Assembly: GCA_024516035.1 (NCBI GenBank)
Contig: CM044958.1
Span: 923,566 to 987,565, forward strand
Length of the DNA stretch: 64,000 bases
DNA from: Bactericera cockerelli
Taxonomy: Eukaryota; Arthropoda; Insecta; Hemiptera; Triozidae
Reading direction: 5' to 3'
Part shown: positions 10,464-20,886 of the stretch, one piece after another
How positions within the stretch are numbered: position 1 is the stretch's first letter
Layout: each line of letters begins with the position of its first letter
Position numbers and translations under genes: made by a program
Notes under the pieces: model-generated
The model's database searches: none
What the model was told of the DNA's origin: nothing
The model's input: only the letters and a program-made list of their open reading frames with translations

Positions 10464-11514
10464 CAATTTTTGAGTGTAAGTGTATCTGCAATCAACAAGT
10501 ACTTCCTAGGTGTATTGATGAAGGCATGGCTAATTGTGAATATATTATTGAAATTTTATAATACCAACCTTAGTAGCTCAATTGATAAGGCAATGTACTC
10601 ATGACCTGGACATCATTAATTTCAGTCCCAAGCATGGACAAAAAGGAAATAGTTAGGTGAGTTACTCATTTTAAAAGCTATTAAATTTAAAAGTTAAGTT
10701 CCTCTTAGACTATCAATTTTTTAAATTGTTAATCACATTTTCTATGCCTATTCCAACTATTAATGTGACTTGTGTAAGAAAGAGCTTTCTGTCCCAGGGT
10801 AAATCTTTAAAGAATAAGAAAATAATAATGAAAATTTACTAGATTAAAAAGAAAGAGTATTTATTTATATTTAGATTTCTATTCATTTATTTTTAGATTT
10901 CTATTTAAAATTACAACCATATCCATAATGAGCCTGTTATAATCCAGTCACAATGTACCGGTAGCTTGCAATCTACAGATTAACATTCCCTGATTTCAGT
11001 GTAAAGTTGAGGGTTCTCTGTTCATAGTCCTCTAGCGAGACAAGACACTGGTTTTCCCTGTGGCTTTATATTTTATAATTGTGGGTACCAGAGCTACCAC
11101 TAACTGTGATATATTTCTCTACACAGCTTTCTACACAGACTAAGCTGTTGAAATATTTATGCATTGTACATTCAACTTGTACCCTTGTGTTATATTATAG
11201 TTTTTGGTATTTTAAAGATTTTTTTTTATTTTTAATTTGGTTGGCTTGGATAAACTTTAACAAAGTAAATGGCTTAAGAGAGCTAATTATGTGTGTTATT
11301 CTGTCCTGATTTTAGTGGGTATCATCAACTTTACTAGAGCTAATGCTAATGCCATAATATCTCCAATGAATTATATTTCAATAGCAATCTTGTAATGCCA
11401 CTACTGGTCTTTTCCCAGTCTACAACTACCCCAATTGCCCACTCTACAGCTACCCCAATTGTCCTAGGTAGAAGTAAAATACAAAATCAGTTCTCTAATA
11501 AATTAATGCTTGTA
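10464..11514. other. 3' flank of the phosphatase, intergenic
   Basis: A sense SINE-C head fragment is at 10571-10625 (AGTAGCTCAATTGATAAGGC). Between 11401 and 11462 ACTACCCCAATTG-like units are duplicated. No polyadenylation signal close to the stop can be assigned with confidence. Confidence 0.4.
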
Positions 11515-11700
11515 GCACACTAGTTTTGCTCGCATGATGACCTGGTTTCGATCCCCAGCAGTGCAGAATTTTTCATCCTCTGTACTTGTATCCTCGTGAG
11601 GAAAAATGACTACCTGCTTTAATGTGAGCAGCGACCAGTGGAGTAATTATAGGCAAAAATATGATATTAAGATATGGAAAAATTCTATAACTCTGCTCTA
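11515..11700 (+). repeat. SINE-D copy
   Basis: Sense copy: GATGACCTGGTTTCGATCCCC in the head, then CTCGTGAGGAAAAATGA, AGCAGCGACCAGTGGAG and GATATGGAAAAATTC toward the tail. Its 5' head is diverged. Confidence 0.75.
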
Positions 11701-11966
11701 AATTCTATTCCTGATAGTCAATTATTTTTACACACCTCCATGTACAAATTCTCGTACGACTTATTTGTAGTATTTCACACTTATATACCTATGTACATAC
11801 CTAATTTGGTACATATACTTAAGTTATCTAAAAAATAAAATCATTATTCATATTTATTTGCAAAAACATGAATTTTGCGTGATATTTTTACTAACAAAAG
11901 AAAACCAAATTCGCGAAGTCAAATTTTTCAAGTTAACCTTCACGACTTTCATGTAACAAAAATCTT

Positions 11967-12084
11967 GTGTTGTGAAACGCTTGAGGTCGAGGTTCGAGTC
12001 CCAAAATTCAGCAAATATTTTGTCAGGCGAGTTTGAGTAATTGTGATATCACATCGTGATCAACACAAATATGATAACTTTATC
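11967..12084 (+). repeat. SINE-C copy
   Basis: Sense copy beginning in the head at GAGGTCGAGGTTCGAGTCCC and continuing GCGAGTTTGAGTAATTGTG and CAACACAAATATGATAAC. The first head half is missing or diverged. Confidence 0.75.
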
Positions 12085-12189
12085 TTCACTTTCCTTCTAA
12101 GAGTAAAAAATTATACATTTCTATTTCTGACGATTACCACTGTCCCACCCTTTGAAAAAGTAGGTGCACTGGTAGTCAAGTTAATAAAT

Positions 12190-12574
12190 GTGTTTTTTTG
12201 TGTTATTTTATCACAATTTTAGTGGGTATCGCACAATTATAGGACTTTTCCATATCTTTAATATCCCCAAATCTTATTTTTGCCTACAATTCCGCCACTG
12301 GTCGTTGCTAACATTATAGCAGCTACTCATTTTTCCTCACGAGGTATGAGTGGACCCCAAACACCCAAGTAAATAAATAAATAAACCTTTATTTGGAACA
12401 TAAATATTACATACATCAAAATTAATACATATATCAGAACAACTGGTTCCAATTCAGCTTATTTGCTGAGGTACAAACACCCAAGTACAGAGCAGAAAAA
12501 ATCCTGCCCCGCCGGGGATCAAACCCAGGTCACCGTGCATGCAATGCCAATCCCGCTAACTCACTCGGCCACCG
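12190..12574 (-). repeat. SINE-D copy, interrupted
   Basis: Antisense, nearly full length, from GTTATTTTATCACAATTTTAG to CTAACTCACTCGGCCACC. It is split at 12372-12473 by a younger insertion flanked by a 14-base duplication. Confidence 0.85.
12372..12473 (-). mobile_element. Short LINE 3' end inserted into SINE-D
   Basis: A 102-base insertion flanked on both sides by CAAACACCCAAGTA (12358-12371 and 12474-12487). Read on the minus strand it ends CAAATAAAGGTTTATTTATTTATT-like, i.e. AATAAA followed by a TTTA simple repeat, as for a 5'-truncated LINE copy made by target-primed reverse transcription. Confidence 0.85.
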
Positions 12575-13363
12575 TGACCCGTGACTACTAAATGGCTTAT
12601 AAAGAAAAAGGCAAAGTTTTCTCGATGGTTGATCGCACATTCAAAACTGTGGTTCCGAATGAACCAACTTCTCCAGTTATGTTAGCAGAATACCATCACC
12701 GCACATCTGTAGCCAAGCTGGTTACAACAACATGTCATTCATTAGCACGCGATATGAGAGAGGTGGATACGTCCTATCTTAGAGTACTCAATACTCATAG
12801 GTGTCTAACTGTTTACTCAAACTCGGAAAACCTTGGTCTCTCGTTGTGAGATTCAAGAACTAGTAAGATCAATGCGAGACAAAGTCTTAGAGCTGGGCAA
12901 AATACGACACGAGAATAAAACATAAATATTACCCCATAATTATACTTTTTACTTCCGATAAATTTTCAATATTAGAACCGAAGTATTATTTGTAAAAAAA
13001 AAATGCTCAAAGTTTCTTATCTAAGATCTTTAGAGACACAAGTTGTTCAATCTTTTCGATGAAATCTCACAACGCAGTTACCCACATTAACCTCACCCAG
13101 CCTGAGACATAGACAAAGTCACGAATATTTGAATTTGAGATGTCACTCACTGGAATTTGCTTTACTTTAGTGAATTTAAGAGTACTTTTGTGAGTTAAAT
13201 GGCAGAGGTTGCCTGAGGCAAAAACTTCGCCCGGATTACAGAAAATTGTAAACAATTTTGTTCAATATTTTTTGTAGATATTTTCAAGTTATCCCCCTTG
13301 CTTTTAATTTATTGTTAATTGTTTTGTAAATAACAAATTGAGTGTAAATAAATAAATGACCTT
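12575..13363. other. Intergenic DNA with an unclassified repeat
   Basis: 12612-12740 (GGTTGATCGCACATTCAAAACTG ... AGCCAAGCTGGTTACAACAAC) is also seen in diverged form at 57415-57525, so it is dispersed. The 85-codon frame over it shows no known motif and is not called as a gene. Confidence 0.4.
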
Positions 13364-13462
13364 TGCGGGTGAGGTTAATGTGGTTAGCTGGTTGGTTTCC
13401 TGTGGATGTAGAATAAAATATTTGACGTGATGTGACCATAATATAGTTAAAAGCTATGTAAA
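13364..13462 (+). repeat. SINE-E body and tail fragment
   Basis: GCGGGTGAGGTTAATGTGG, TAGCTGGTTGGTTTCCTG, then GACGTGATGTGACCAT. The 5S head is lost. Confidence 0.6.
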
Positions 13463-13551
13463 ACCCAAATTAAAAAAAAAAACTTGAATCCCAGGTATCA
13501 CATAAACGCTATTGACGTCTTTACGGACCAGCCTCTGAGCCATATCAAACT

Positions 13552-13755
13552 AGTGCATTAGTAGTCAAATGGTTAAGACGCTGTTTTGGTAATCCATGTA
13601 GCGTAGGGATCCTTTGGCTCAAATCCCACCCAGTGCATGAATTTTTCTTCATTTATTTGAGTATATGACCACATAATAATAAGACTCTGAGGTTTAGGTG
13701 GTATAAAATGCATTGAGAATTAACCTCACCTGGTGGTTACTTTCGACTTAAAAGT
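13552..13755 (+). repeat. SINE-B copy
   Basis: Head TGCATTAGTAGTCAAATGG ... GGCTCAAATCCCACCC, then GACCACATAATAATAAGACTC, TTAACCTCACCTGGTGG and a TTATTATTATT tail. Confidence 0.8.
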
Positions 13756-14075
13756 ATTATTATTATTACCCAAAAAATATGCAGCAAAATAGCCAATTGT
13801 TCTCTGTTGTTTTAGACAGTCCTCGCATTCAACAGTACAAAATGTATTGTGTGGTGTGTAACGCACTGATTGTGTTCGGTGCTTCCTTTGTTGTCATTAG
13901 TCAATTTTGCCATGCCCGTCTTGACTCATCCTTCCTCACTAGTAAACAAACCAGCGAACAATGGACGGGCTAGGCGCGGCCCAATAACTCAAGAGTAGTG
14001 GACGAGGGGTGTAGCGCAGGCAGGACCGGTGACCTGGGTTCGATTGCCGGCAGGGTAGAAAATTTTCTGAACTGC
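13756..14075. other. Intergenic DNA with a tRNA-like piece
   Basis: At 14008-14055 a SINE-like head occurs (GGGTGTAGCGCAGGCAGG, GGTTCGATTGCCGG) without the rest of a known family. The ORF at 13779 has no recognised motif. Confidence 0.4.
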
Positions 14076-14082
14076 ACTTACA

Positions 14083-14349
14083 ACTAGTGGTTCTGTGAAC
14101 TGTAAACCTCACATGAATTTCAACTATCGCATTATAAATCGTAACCTGGAGGTCGGTGGTTCGAGTCCCGGTTTAGTGAAGCGAGTTTAAGTAGTTGTGA
14201 TATCACGAAAGTATGATTAACACAAATATGATAACTTTTAAATAAATGTTTATTTAAGAATGAGGACATCGAGACATTTCATTCAATACCCCGCTCGATA
14301 GGTTGCGATAGTTGAATCTGTGTGAGGTTTACAGTTCACAGCACCACTA
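14083..14349. mobile_element. Foldback element carrying a SINE-C
   Basis: Arms at 14083-14131 and 14301-14349 are inverted copies (CTAGTGGTTCTGTGAACTG against CAGTTCACAGCACCACTAG, continuing to CAACTATCGCA/TGCGATAGTTG). The loop holds a sense SINE-C (14145-14239: ACCTGGAGGTCGGTGGTTCG to ACACAAATATGATAAC). Confidence 0.65.
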
Positions 14350-14490
14350 GTAGTCAAGTGGTTAACGCGCTAGTCTGGTTATTCAGGTAGCGAAGGGATC
14401 CGTGGGTTCGAATCCCACCCATTGCAGTCACTCAGTAATTTGTGTTTGTGACCACATAATAATAAGACTCGATAGTTAGGTCGAAGTAAA
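14341..14490 (+). repeat. SINE-B copy
   Basis: GCACCACTAGTAGTCAAGTGG head with GGGTTCGAATCCCACCC, then CATAATAATAAGACTCG; truncated in the tail. Its first bases overlap the end of the foldback arm. Confidence 0.8.
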
Positions 14491-14575
14491 GTTTTATTTG
14501 CTGGTAACAGGTATAGGTAAAACATTTACAAAAAACTTTGATTAAAAGAAAGAAAAAAAATTCGTATCACATCCA

Positions 14576-14957
14576 TCTTGGTAGCTCAGTGGTAAAGGCG
14601 GCACCCAGCCAGGACACATGACAAGTCCATAATCCAAATTCTTTGCCCCCTTAGTGTGGTGGGTATGTGTTTGTTCGTGCTCTCTCATTTGCCGTAGGAA
14701 GAGAGCTCTCTTCTCTCTCCCTGTGGTGAATGGGTGAGCACCCTTTCTATTAATTTTTTTGTCACTTTATTTAGTTGTAATAATAATATAGTAAAAATAT
14801 GTTTCTTCGTGTTATTATATCACTATTTTAGTGGGTAGCGCAGAATTATAGGACTTTTCCGTATCTTTAATATCCTAATATCTTATTTTGGCCTATAATT
14901 CCTCCACTGGTCGCTGCTAACATTAAAGCAGGTACTGATTTTTCCTCATGAGGTATA
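14576..14957. repeat. SINE-G head fragment and SINE-D tail
   Basis: 14576-14640 is a sense SINE-G head with an internal deletion (TTGGTAGCTCAGTGGTAAAG, then CAGCCAGGACACATGACAAG). 14801-14957 is an antisense SINE-D 3' half (TTCTTCGTGTTATTATATC, GTAGCGCAGAATTATAGG, to CTCATGAGGTAT). Confidence 0.7.
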
Positions 14958-15737
14958 TTTAGTTGTAATGAATTTTGAACTATCAAAAAAAAGAAGCAGT
15001 TTCGCCAATAATAATGCAGAGAGCATACTTGGTTAAATGTGACAAAGTGTGAACTCACTTCAAAGTATCGAACTACATTATAACAGGTGAAGAAGCCACT
15101 ATGTACAATTGTACATAGGTTCTATTTACTTATCTTTACCTACTCGTATACTGAACCGTCTGAACCACTATCTATGTTATACTACGCTAAAATCCTATAT
15201 AATATATCTATATTTACAAGATATTAGTACAAGATACATATCATGTATATTTAATAATTAGGAAGATGCTGCATGTAAATATTTATACCAATACCGCCAC
15301 CTTGAACTCATTTCAGAGATCTGCTTCAGAACGATTCAGATCTGAATAAATTAACAGCAAATTCAACATTGACTGCAATTTGTGACAGAGAACAAATTGT
15401 TTTGATACTACCATTAACTGATTCTACTCTAGCATCTACTATCAGCTAATACTAACTTACCTTTTGATAGTACCATTAACTGATTCTACGATAACTATTA
15501 AACTGTTGCCATAATGGGACTACCTGTCTTGCGCTGACAGTCTAAATGACTTTGGAGTTGAGTCTAAATATAAGAGAACAATTTTCATTACCTTTCCATA
15601 AGGGAAAATAACCTCTTTACAACAGAAACCTGGATGTAATAGAACAATTTTCAGGTCCAATTTACCTCTCCATACGGGAAAAAAAACCTTTTTATTGGAG
15701 AAAAGATTGTGGTCCCTTTAGTTCCCTGTAATCCAGG
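14958..15737. other. Intergenic DNA, short direct repeats
   Basis: TGATACTACCATTAACTGATTC-like units recur at about 15403 and 15465. Pieces of the AGAGAACAATTTTC/GAAACCTGGATGTAA family (see 36972) occur at 15570-15700. No gene is recognised. Confidence 0.4.
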
Positions 15738-15882
15738 ATAAGCTGTACCTACCTTTCTACATAAAGTACCACGAACTGATTGATATGGGATCTGCTGTAA
15801 GCATTTTTTGTCGGCTGGGGGTATAGAACCCGGGACCTTCCGCATGGCAAGCGAGTGCTTAACCACTCAGCTAATTGCGCGC
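15738..15882 (-). repeat. SINE-H 5' part
   Basis: Antisense: GGGATCTGCTGTAAGC, TCGGCTGGGGGTATAGAACC, GGGACCTTCCGCATGGCAAG, then GCTTAACCACTCAGCTAATTG (the D-arm side of the tRNA-like head). Confidence 0.75.
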
Positions 15883-15954
15883 TATAGATTATTACTTATC
15901 AAAGGAATGTCAATAATGACCACATGGACTTTTTTGTATGCAAAATAATTTGAA

Positions 15955-16145
15955 TATGGTCAATGGTCATGGTCATCATCATAGGGTGGCGTCATCGGGA
16001 ACGATGGTAGCCAGACAGTGGAGGAATGACTCAGCACTTCTACCACTGTCTTTACAAGGAGGCTAATAATTAACAAGGACCCCCAGAACCAAGCCATGGC
16101 TGGTCTACTCCCTGTTTATAGTCCCCCAGCTAGAACATGGTCATT
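15955..16145 (+). repeat. Dispersed repeat linked to SINE-G
   Basis: CATAGGGTGGCGTCATCG...GCCAGACAGTGGAGGAATGAC...CTTTACAAGGAGGCTAATAATTAAC...CCATGGCTGGTCTACTCC. The same block occurs inverted at 22490-22660 next to a SINE-G head and in part near 63905. It is likely the 3' portion of that element. Confidence 0.6.
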
Positions 16146-16518
16146 GGTCACTATTGGTCTTATTTCTCTGTGCGTGGGTGTACAACAGAACTTTTCGATC
16201 TCTTAAAAGTCCATAATATCTAACTGTTATTAGAATTCATATAATTATTATTATCATCTGATCTGGTTATGGCTCGAATTTATTGAAATACTGACATGAA
16301 GGTCAGAAACTCACAACTGAAACAAAACAAATTGCCGATCGCTGATTGGCTAGCGCTCAAATTGCCTGGTACCATGTGACCGTTTGTCTTTCACACGACA
16401 GCGGGAGATAAGCTGTTAACCTTTCATGGGATATGGTGCTCTGTGTATCTACTATAGAAGCAAATTGTATACACACTTTTTTGAACAAGTTTATTATTTG
16501 TTTTTATTTTTTGGGTTT
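16146..16518. other. Intergenic DNA, nothing recognised
   Basis: No gene, tRNA or repeat family assigned. Confidence 0.4.
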
Positions 16519-16816
16519 AACGTGTCATATACGATGGGGTTGTTACCCTCCATTTTCATGAAACTACCAAACAACCCACTTTAATCTCACCCATCCTGGG
16601 TTGGGCCAGAATGCCAGCAACGTCCAAGATGGTGAGAACGTAGAATGGTGACCGTTCTGGGTTCGAGTACATCTGCATTGATGCCGACACTGCCTTTGAT
16701 GAGATTTCTTTCCTTCGTAGTAATTTTAAAAAAATGAGTGTCTCATGGCCCCTTTTTTGTATGCAGCAGCTACTGTAGGCGCCACTGTGTTCTGTGTTGT
16801 AGCTTGCCCATCCCGT
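16519..16816 (-). repeat. SINE-E fragment and SINE-H fragment
   Basis: Antisense SINE-E tail and body (CATATACGATGGGGTTG, CCCATCCTGGGTTGGGCC) passes into a poorly conserved head. At 16748-16816 an antisense SINE-H tail follows (GCAGCAGCTACTGTAGGC, GTGTTGTAGCTTGCCC). Confidence 0.6.
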
Positions 16817-16821
16817 AGTAA

Positions 16822-17064
16822 GCCTCGGTGGCGTGACGGTTGAGACTACTGTCCATAGTCCAGAGATCCCGAGTTCGATCCCCGATTGGGGCAGACTTTC
16901 CGAGAAAAAAAATCTGTTCCCTCCAAACACGTGAGACTAGCATTTCCGGCCCTACCCAGACTAGGTGAGGTTCATGTGGGCAGCTAGTACGATTCCCAGC
17001 GCATGGAGGGTAAAATCCCCGTCCTGTCTACCTTAAGTCAAGACGTTAAAACCAAATAGAATCA
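16822..17064 (+). repeat. SINE-A copy
   Basis: The tRNA-like head runs GCCTCGGTGGCGTGACGG to GAGTTCGATCCCCG. The central domain CTACCCAGACTAGGTGAGG...GCATGGAGGGTAAAATCC is shared with SINE-E. It stops after GACGTTAAAACCAAATAG, before the long 3' domain. Confidence 0.85.
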
Positions 17065-17636
17065 ACTGGTCACAATAGATCGAATTGGGTCGCAGTGTTA
17101 ATTGTAAAGGTTTCACTGAAAATCCTGTAACCCGGTCAGATAATAAGAAATCCCGTTGTATGTCTCCCCTCTGATGGGCGGAAAGTGACACACTTCTGCT
17201 CCCGGTACTGGGTCAACACGATACTAATAATAATAGTAAATCAACTGTTTTATTTATCATTTATTTTTCGTACCTATACAGAGTTTGGCTGTATGGCAAA
17301 TTCCCATGATAAGGAGAAAAGATTTTTTTTTTTAATTGTTATGTGATTATAAGTAATTGGATGTTGATCAAGCCATTGTAAGGTCAACATCTGTTTTATT
17401 ATTACAATAAATAAATACATTGAATTGAATTGAATTGAATAACCAATGCCAAAAAAAAGCATACAGAGGACCCATCCTAAGCCATTATTTGGCTTCTAAA
17501 ACCTTATAAAATTATCTATGACGAATAAGTCCTGGTTCTTAGTCAGGGTTAAGCGCCACTACACATTACCCACCTAATTTACAACGTGACATGTGACATG
17601 TGTCCCCCGTCCAACTCACCCCCTCCCCCCCTACAG
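17065..17636. other. Intergenic DNA with a LINE 3' tail
   Basis: 17155-17215 holds an antisense SINE-H piece (CCCCTCTGATGGGCGGAAAG). 17390-17445 ends AATAAATAAATACATTGAATTGAATTGAAT-type repeats, as for a LINE 3' end with a TTGAA simple repeat. Confidence 0.45.
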
Positions 17637-17704
17637 TTCGACGCTTGACCTCCGACCCGGTGGACATTCTAAAGTTCCGTCGTAAATCTTTACTGTCCAA
17701 GGAG
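17637..17704 (+). other. Possible small coding exon
   Basis: A strong pyrimidine tract and CCCCTACAG acceptor precede a frame reading RRLTSDPVDILKFRRKSLLSKE, followed by GAG|GTAGAG as a usable donor; without splicing it stops at 17729. The composition is more GC-rich than the flanks and no repeat family matches. No protein family is recognised and the minus strand is also open here, so this is only a candidate. Confidence 0.2.
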
Positions 17705-17931
17705 GTAGAGCATTGTAGAGAAGCTAATTGAGATTTCTGGGTGGGCAGAGTCGATAGTAGGTGACAGAAAACAATGGCTTGTCCCAGCTGGGTGTCTGAG
17801 GTCATGTAGGCCACGCGAAAACAGATAATAAAAACTATAAAATAAAAGAAACAGGAGCTTTATTAAGTGTATTAAGTCAGAGATAAATCTTAATCTTCAG
17901 ATTCTAAGGGCCGAACTAATGAACGCTGGTA

Positions 17932-18155
17932 GCCAGCGTCGATGGCGCGTTAAATGCACTGGTTCTCGTAGGGTTACCGAATGTAAGCAATGTCCAGCGA
18001 AGTGAAGACTTCGTGATGCTGGCAATCCGCCCCAACCCAGGCTGGCTGAGGCTAATGTAGGTAGCAGGTTTGTGAATTTACGGGTAGTGAATGGATGGAG
18101 GGTAGTCACCCACGTTGTGATATGACCATGCAGTTGTAAGCGACGTCAAACGCAA
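17932..18155 (+). repeat. SINE-E copy with clear 5S head
   Basis: Head GCACTGGTTCTCGTAGGG...AAGCAATGTCCAGCGAAGTG follows the 5S rRNA TCTCGTC...GATCACC...AAGCAGC order. The central domain CCAACCCAGGCTGGCTGAGG and the tail GTGATATGACCATGCAG...AAGCGACG follow. Confidence 0.85.
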
Positions 18156-18518
18156 ATTATTATTATTTTTTTTTTATAATTGACATTTTAGGAAGAGTAG
18201 GTAGCTAAAATAATTTATGAATTTTAAAAATACTGTCAAACATCTTAAACTTCTAGTTTATCTTCTATTAATTTATTTTTGTTTGAGTGTCCTAGTATAC
18301 TCGTACTATAAGAATTTCTGGAAAATAGCCAGCTTAAAGATGATTTACCTACTAATACTTACCTAACTAAATATTTAACCTTTCAATCTCTACCGAAATA
18401 GACAATTTCAGTAAAATATTTACATCAAATGTATCCGAAATTTACTGTGAATAATTATAATTATATTATATACCTAATTATAGAATAATTATAATAATAA
18501 TAATAATTATACATATAA
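18156..18518. other. AT-rich intergenic DNA
   Basis: Short T and ATT runs only. No gene recognised. Confidence 0.4.
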
Positions 18519-18680
18519 TAATTATAAGTCTAACCCAGGACGTTAAATCAAATAGAATCGTTGGCGTTAGGAAGGGCATCCAGCCGTAAAACATGTGCCA
18601 AAACCAAGCAACCTCAATCATGAGGTTGAACAACGTCGACCCTGCTTGAGCGGGATAAGACAGAGTAAAAGAAGAAGAAT
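18519..18680 (+). repeat. SINE-A 3' domain, 5' truncated
   Basis: It begins at AGGACGTTAAATCAAATAG and continues GTTGGCGTTAGGAAGGGC, ATGTGCCAAAACCAAGC, CATGAGGTTGAACAACG and CCTGCTTGAGCGGGATAAG. This is the same 3' domain seen in full at 26385. Confidence 0.8.
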
Positions 18681-18824
18681 TATAATAATTATTAGTTTGT
18701 GTCATATTTGTTTCTTTTCTGAGGTTTCTTTGGTGATATACATGTATGTATTTTGATATGTGAACTTTTTTAACATCAAATTTTCTATTTCGATACTCGG
18801 GAGAGACTATTAGCACAAGTGGTT

Positions 18825-19025
18825 GCACTGGTCGTCAAGTGGTTAACGCGCTAGTCTGATGTAGCGTAGGGATCCGTTGGTTCGAATCCCACCAAGTGCA
18901 TGAATTTTTCCTCATTAATTTGAGTTTGTGAACACAAAATAATAAGACTCTGAGGGTTAGGTGGTAGTAAATGCTTTGAGCATTAACCTCGCTTGGTGAT
19001 TAGGTTTCACTAAAGAGTGTTTTTA
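18825..19025 (+). repeat. SINE-B copy
   Basis: GCACTGGTCGTCAAGTGG, GGTTCGAATCCCACC, ATGAATTTTTCCTCATTAAT, AATAATAAGACTCTGAGGG, TTAACCTCGCTTGGTG, then CACTAAAGAGTG. Confidence 0.85.
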
Positions 19026-19467
19026 TTATACTAAAAAATATTATATTATTTAAAGACTGCAATGTGTTGAGAAGAAAATTATTTTGTGCAAATATGTACC
19101 TATCTTCTTTTTTATCTCATGATAGAAAATCAGCAGGCGGTATTAAGATGAGACATTAGCCTATAGGTATTTATTTTTCTTGTACCTACTTTATAAGACT
19201 TCTTATTTCCTTTTATTTATGAAAATATTGAGGTAGCTATCTTCGCATGGTTCGTAGGAGAGACCATAGCAGATAGCACGTAGGAAATCGATTCCCGGCA
19301 GGGGTCGAAGAATTTTAACACTTGAAGTATGTGGGTGCACTCAGACACCCTAGGAGATCCTAGTTGGTGCTACTCTGCTAAAAGAAACAAATCTTGTTCA
19401 GTGGCGGCATTACGAAAAGGTAAAAATAAGGAGAAGAACACCTAAAAAAATCAGATAAAAATGACAG
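19026..19467. other. Intergenic DNA with a diverged SINE-D-like piece
   Basis: 19225-19400 resembles a decayed tRNA-headed repeat (GATTCCCGGCAGGGG, then GTGGGTGCACTCAGACACCC). No gene recognised. Confidence 0.35.
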
Positions 19468-19697
19468 GCCAGCGTCGCGTCGCGTCAGTGGCATATTGAA
19501 TACACCAGTTCATAATCAGTCACTGAAGCTAAGCAACGTCCAGGAAGGCCGGGACTTGGATGTGTGACCATTCAAATTTGAATCCTCGTGATGCTGGTTA
19601 TTCCCGGCCCCATTCAGGCTGGGTGCGGTTAATTTTAGTAGCTGGTTTGTGAGTTTCGTGATATGCCCATGCAGTTGAAAGCAACATTAAACACAAA
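19468..19697 (+). repeat. SINE-E copy with best 5S 3' half
   Basis: Head TTCATAATCAGTCACTGAAGC, TAAGCAACGTCCAGGAAGGC, then CGGGACTTGGATGTGTGACC, very close to the 5S rRNA end (GTACTTGGATGGGTGACC). Body CATTCAGGCTGGGTGCGG and tail GATATGCCCATGCAGTTG follow. Confidence 0.85.
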
Positions 19698-20354
19698 TTT
19701 AAAAATAAATTAAAAAAATAGACACCCTCCTTGGCCACTGATTAGGGGAGAGATTGGTTCGAGTCACAGTTATGTCAATACTTAGTAAGGCAAGTTTGAG
19801 TATTGCTAAATCGAGTATTTTGTACGGAGTTATCCCAAAATGATTTTTTGTGAAATAACATTTGATTGTATTCTGGCGGTATATCTATTTATGTCATATT
19901 TTCTAGTAAAATTTCTCGTAAATTTATAGCCATAATCATAAAGTCTTGTAAGATTATGATTTATAAAAAGAAGAATTTTTTTTTCTAAAACAAATAGGTA
20001 GGTACATGTTGCAAATATAGGTACATAGAATTGCATGTCCATTAATAATCATGCGAAAATAAATATGATTTAAAACACTCAACTCATCTTAGCATAAATA
20101 TTAAATACCTTCTATTTCTGACCGGTAAGTTGTGCAGACTGTACCGGTTAGTAACCAAACGTGTTCAGCAATTTCATTAACCTATCTGAACGGGGTTATC
20201 TACAGTAACAGGCTAATAAAGAATGCCTTAATGATTATGATGAAGCAAATTGTTTGTTTGCACATCTCTACTGCTTAACTGCTAAAGCCATACTTAAGAA
20301 GAGATTGCCATAGGCAAACACCCCACTCTTTAATTAGGACATAAATATTATGAA
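19698..20354. other. Intergenic DNA with SINE-C and Tail-O fragments
   Basis: 19730-19810 carries a decayed SINE-C head and body (GATTGGTTCGAGTCACAG, GGCAAGTTTGAGTATTG). 20297-20350 is the AGATTGCCATAGGCAAACACC start of Tail-O. Confidence 0.45.
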
Positions 20355-20595
20355 TCTTAATATATAAATGTCAAAGACACTCACTGACCACTGACCACTG
20401 ACTGATCATCGCTCTACAGCCCAAACCGTAAGTCCTAGGAAGCTGAAATTTGGTAGGTAGCTTTGTCTTATAGTCTAGATGTGCAATAAGACGGGATTTT
20501 TCGAAACTCCCACTACAACACCTGCCATTGGCGAAAAAGGATTTTTTGCTTTCACGGCCATGCCTCGGCCCGCAAAGCGGGCGACAGCCCGCTAG
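20355..20595 (+). mobile_element. Non-autonomous Helitron
   Basis: 5' TCTTAATATATAAATG after A; 3' hairpin AGCGGGCGACAGCCCGCT ending CTAG before T. No target-site duplication, as expected. It has no coding capacity. Close copies are at 35737 and 55951. Confidence 0.85.
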
Positions 20596-20613
20596 TGAAA
20601 GTATGTATCTTTA

Positions 20614-20886
20614 GCGCACGATGAGCTCGGTGATTAAGCACTCGCTTCTCGCTTGCCATGCGGAAGGTCCCGGGTTCGATCCCCCGAGCCGACTAAAAAA
20701 TTGTAGGTTACAGTTGTTTGTAAGGGATACCTTCCGATGTTGATCTCGTGTTGATCCAGCACCTAAATGGGAAGTACTGTGTCACTTTTCGCCCATCAGA
20801 GGGGAGGCATACTACGGGATGGGCAAGCTACAACACAGACCACAAGCTTCTATAGTAGTGTTTCATGGCTACGAAATAAAGAAGGT
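20614..20886 (+). repeat. SINE-H copy
   Basis: tRNA-like head GCGCACGATGAGCTCGG...GCTTGCCATGCGGAAGG...GGGTTCGATCCCCC, then AGCACCTAAATGGGAAG, GCCCATCAGAGGGGAGG, GGGCAAGCTACAACACAG and a GTTTCATGGCTACGAAATAAA tail. Confidence 0.85.

Noticed and set aside
12592..12849. 85-residue ORF as a gene
   Set aside because: Part of the sequence recurs at 57421-57525 with stops, so it is a dispersed repeat.
17932..18060. 5S rRNA gene
   Set aside because: Similarity is limited to the promoter-containing part, it is diverged, and it is joined to a SINE body and tail; no complete 5S sequence is present.
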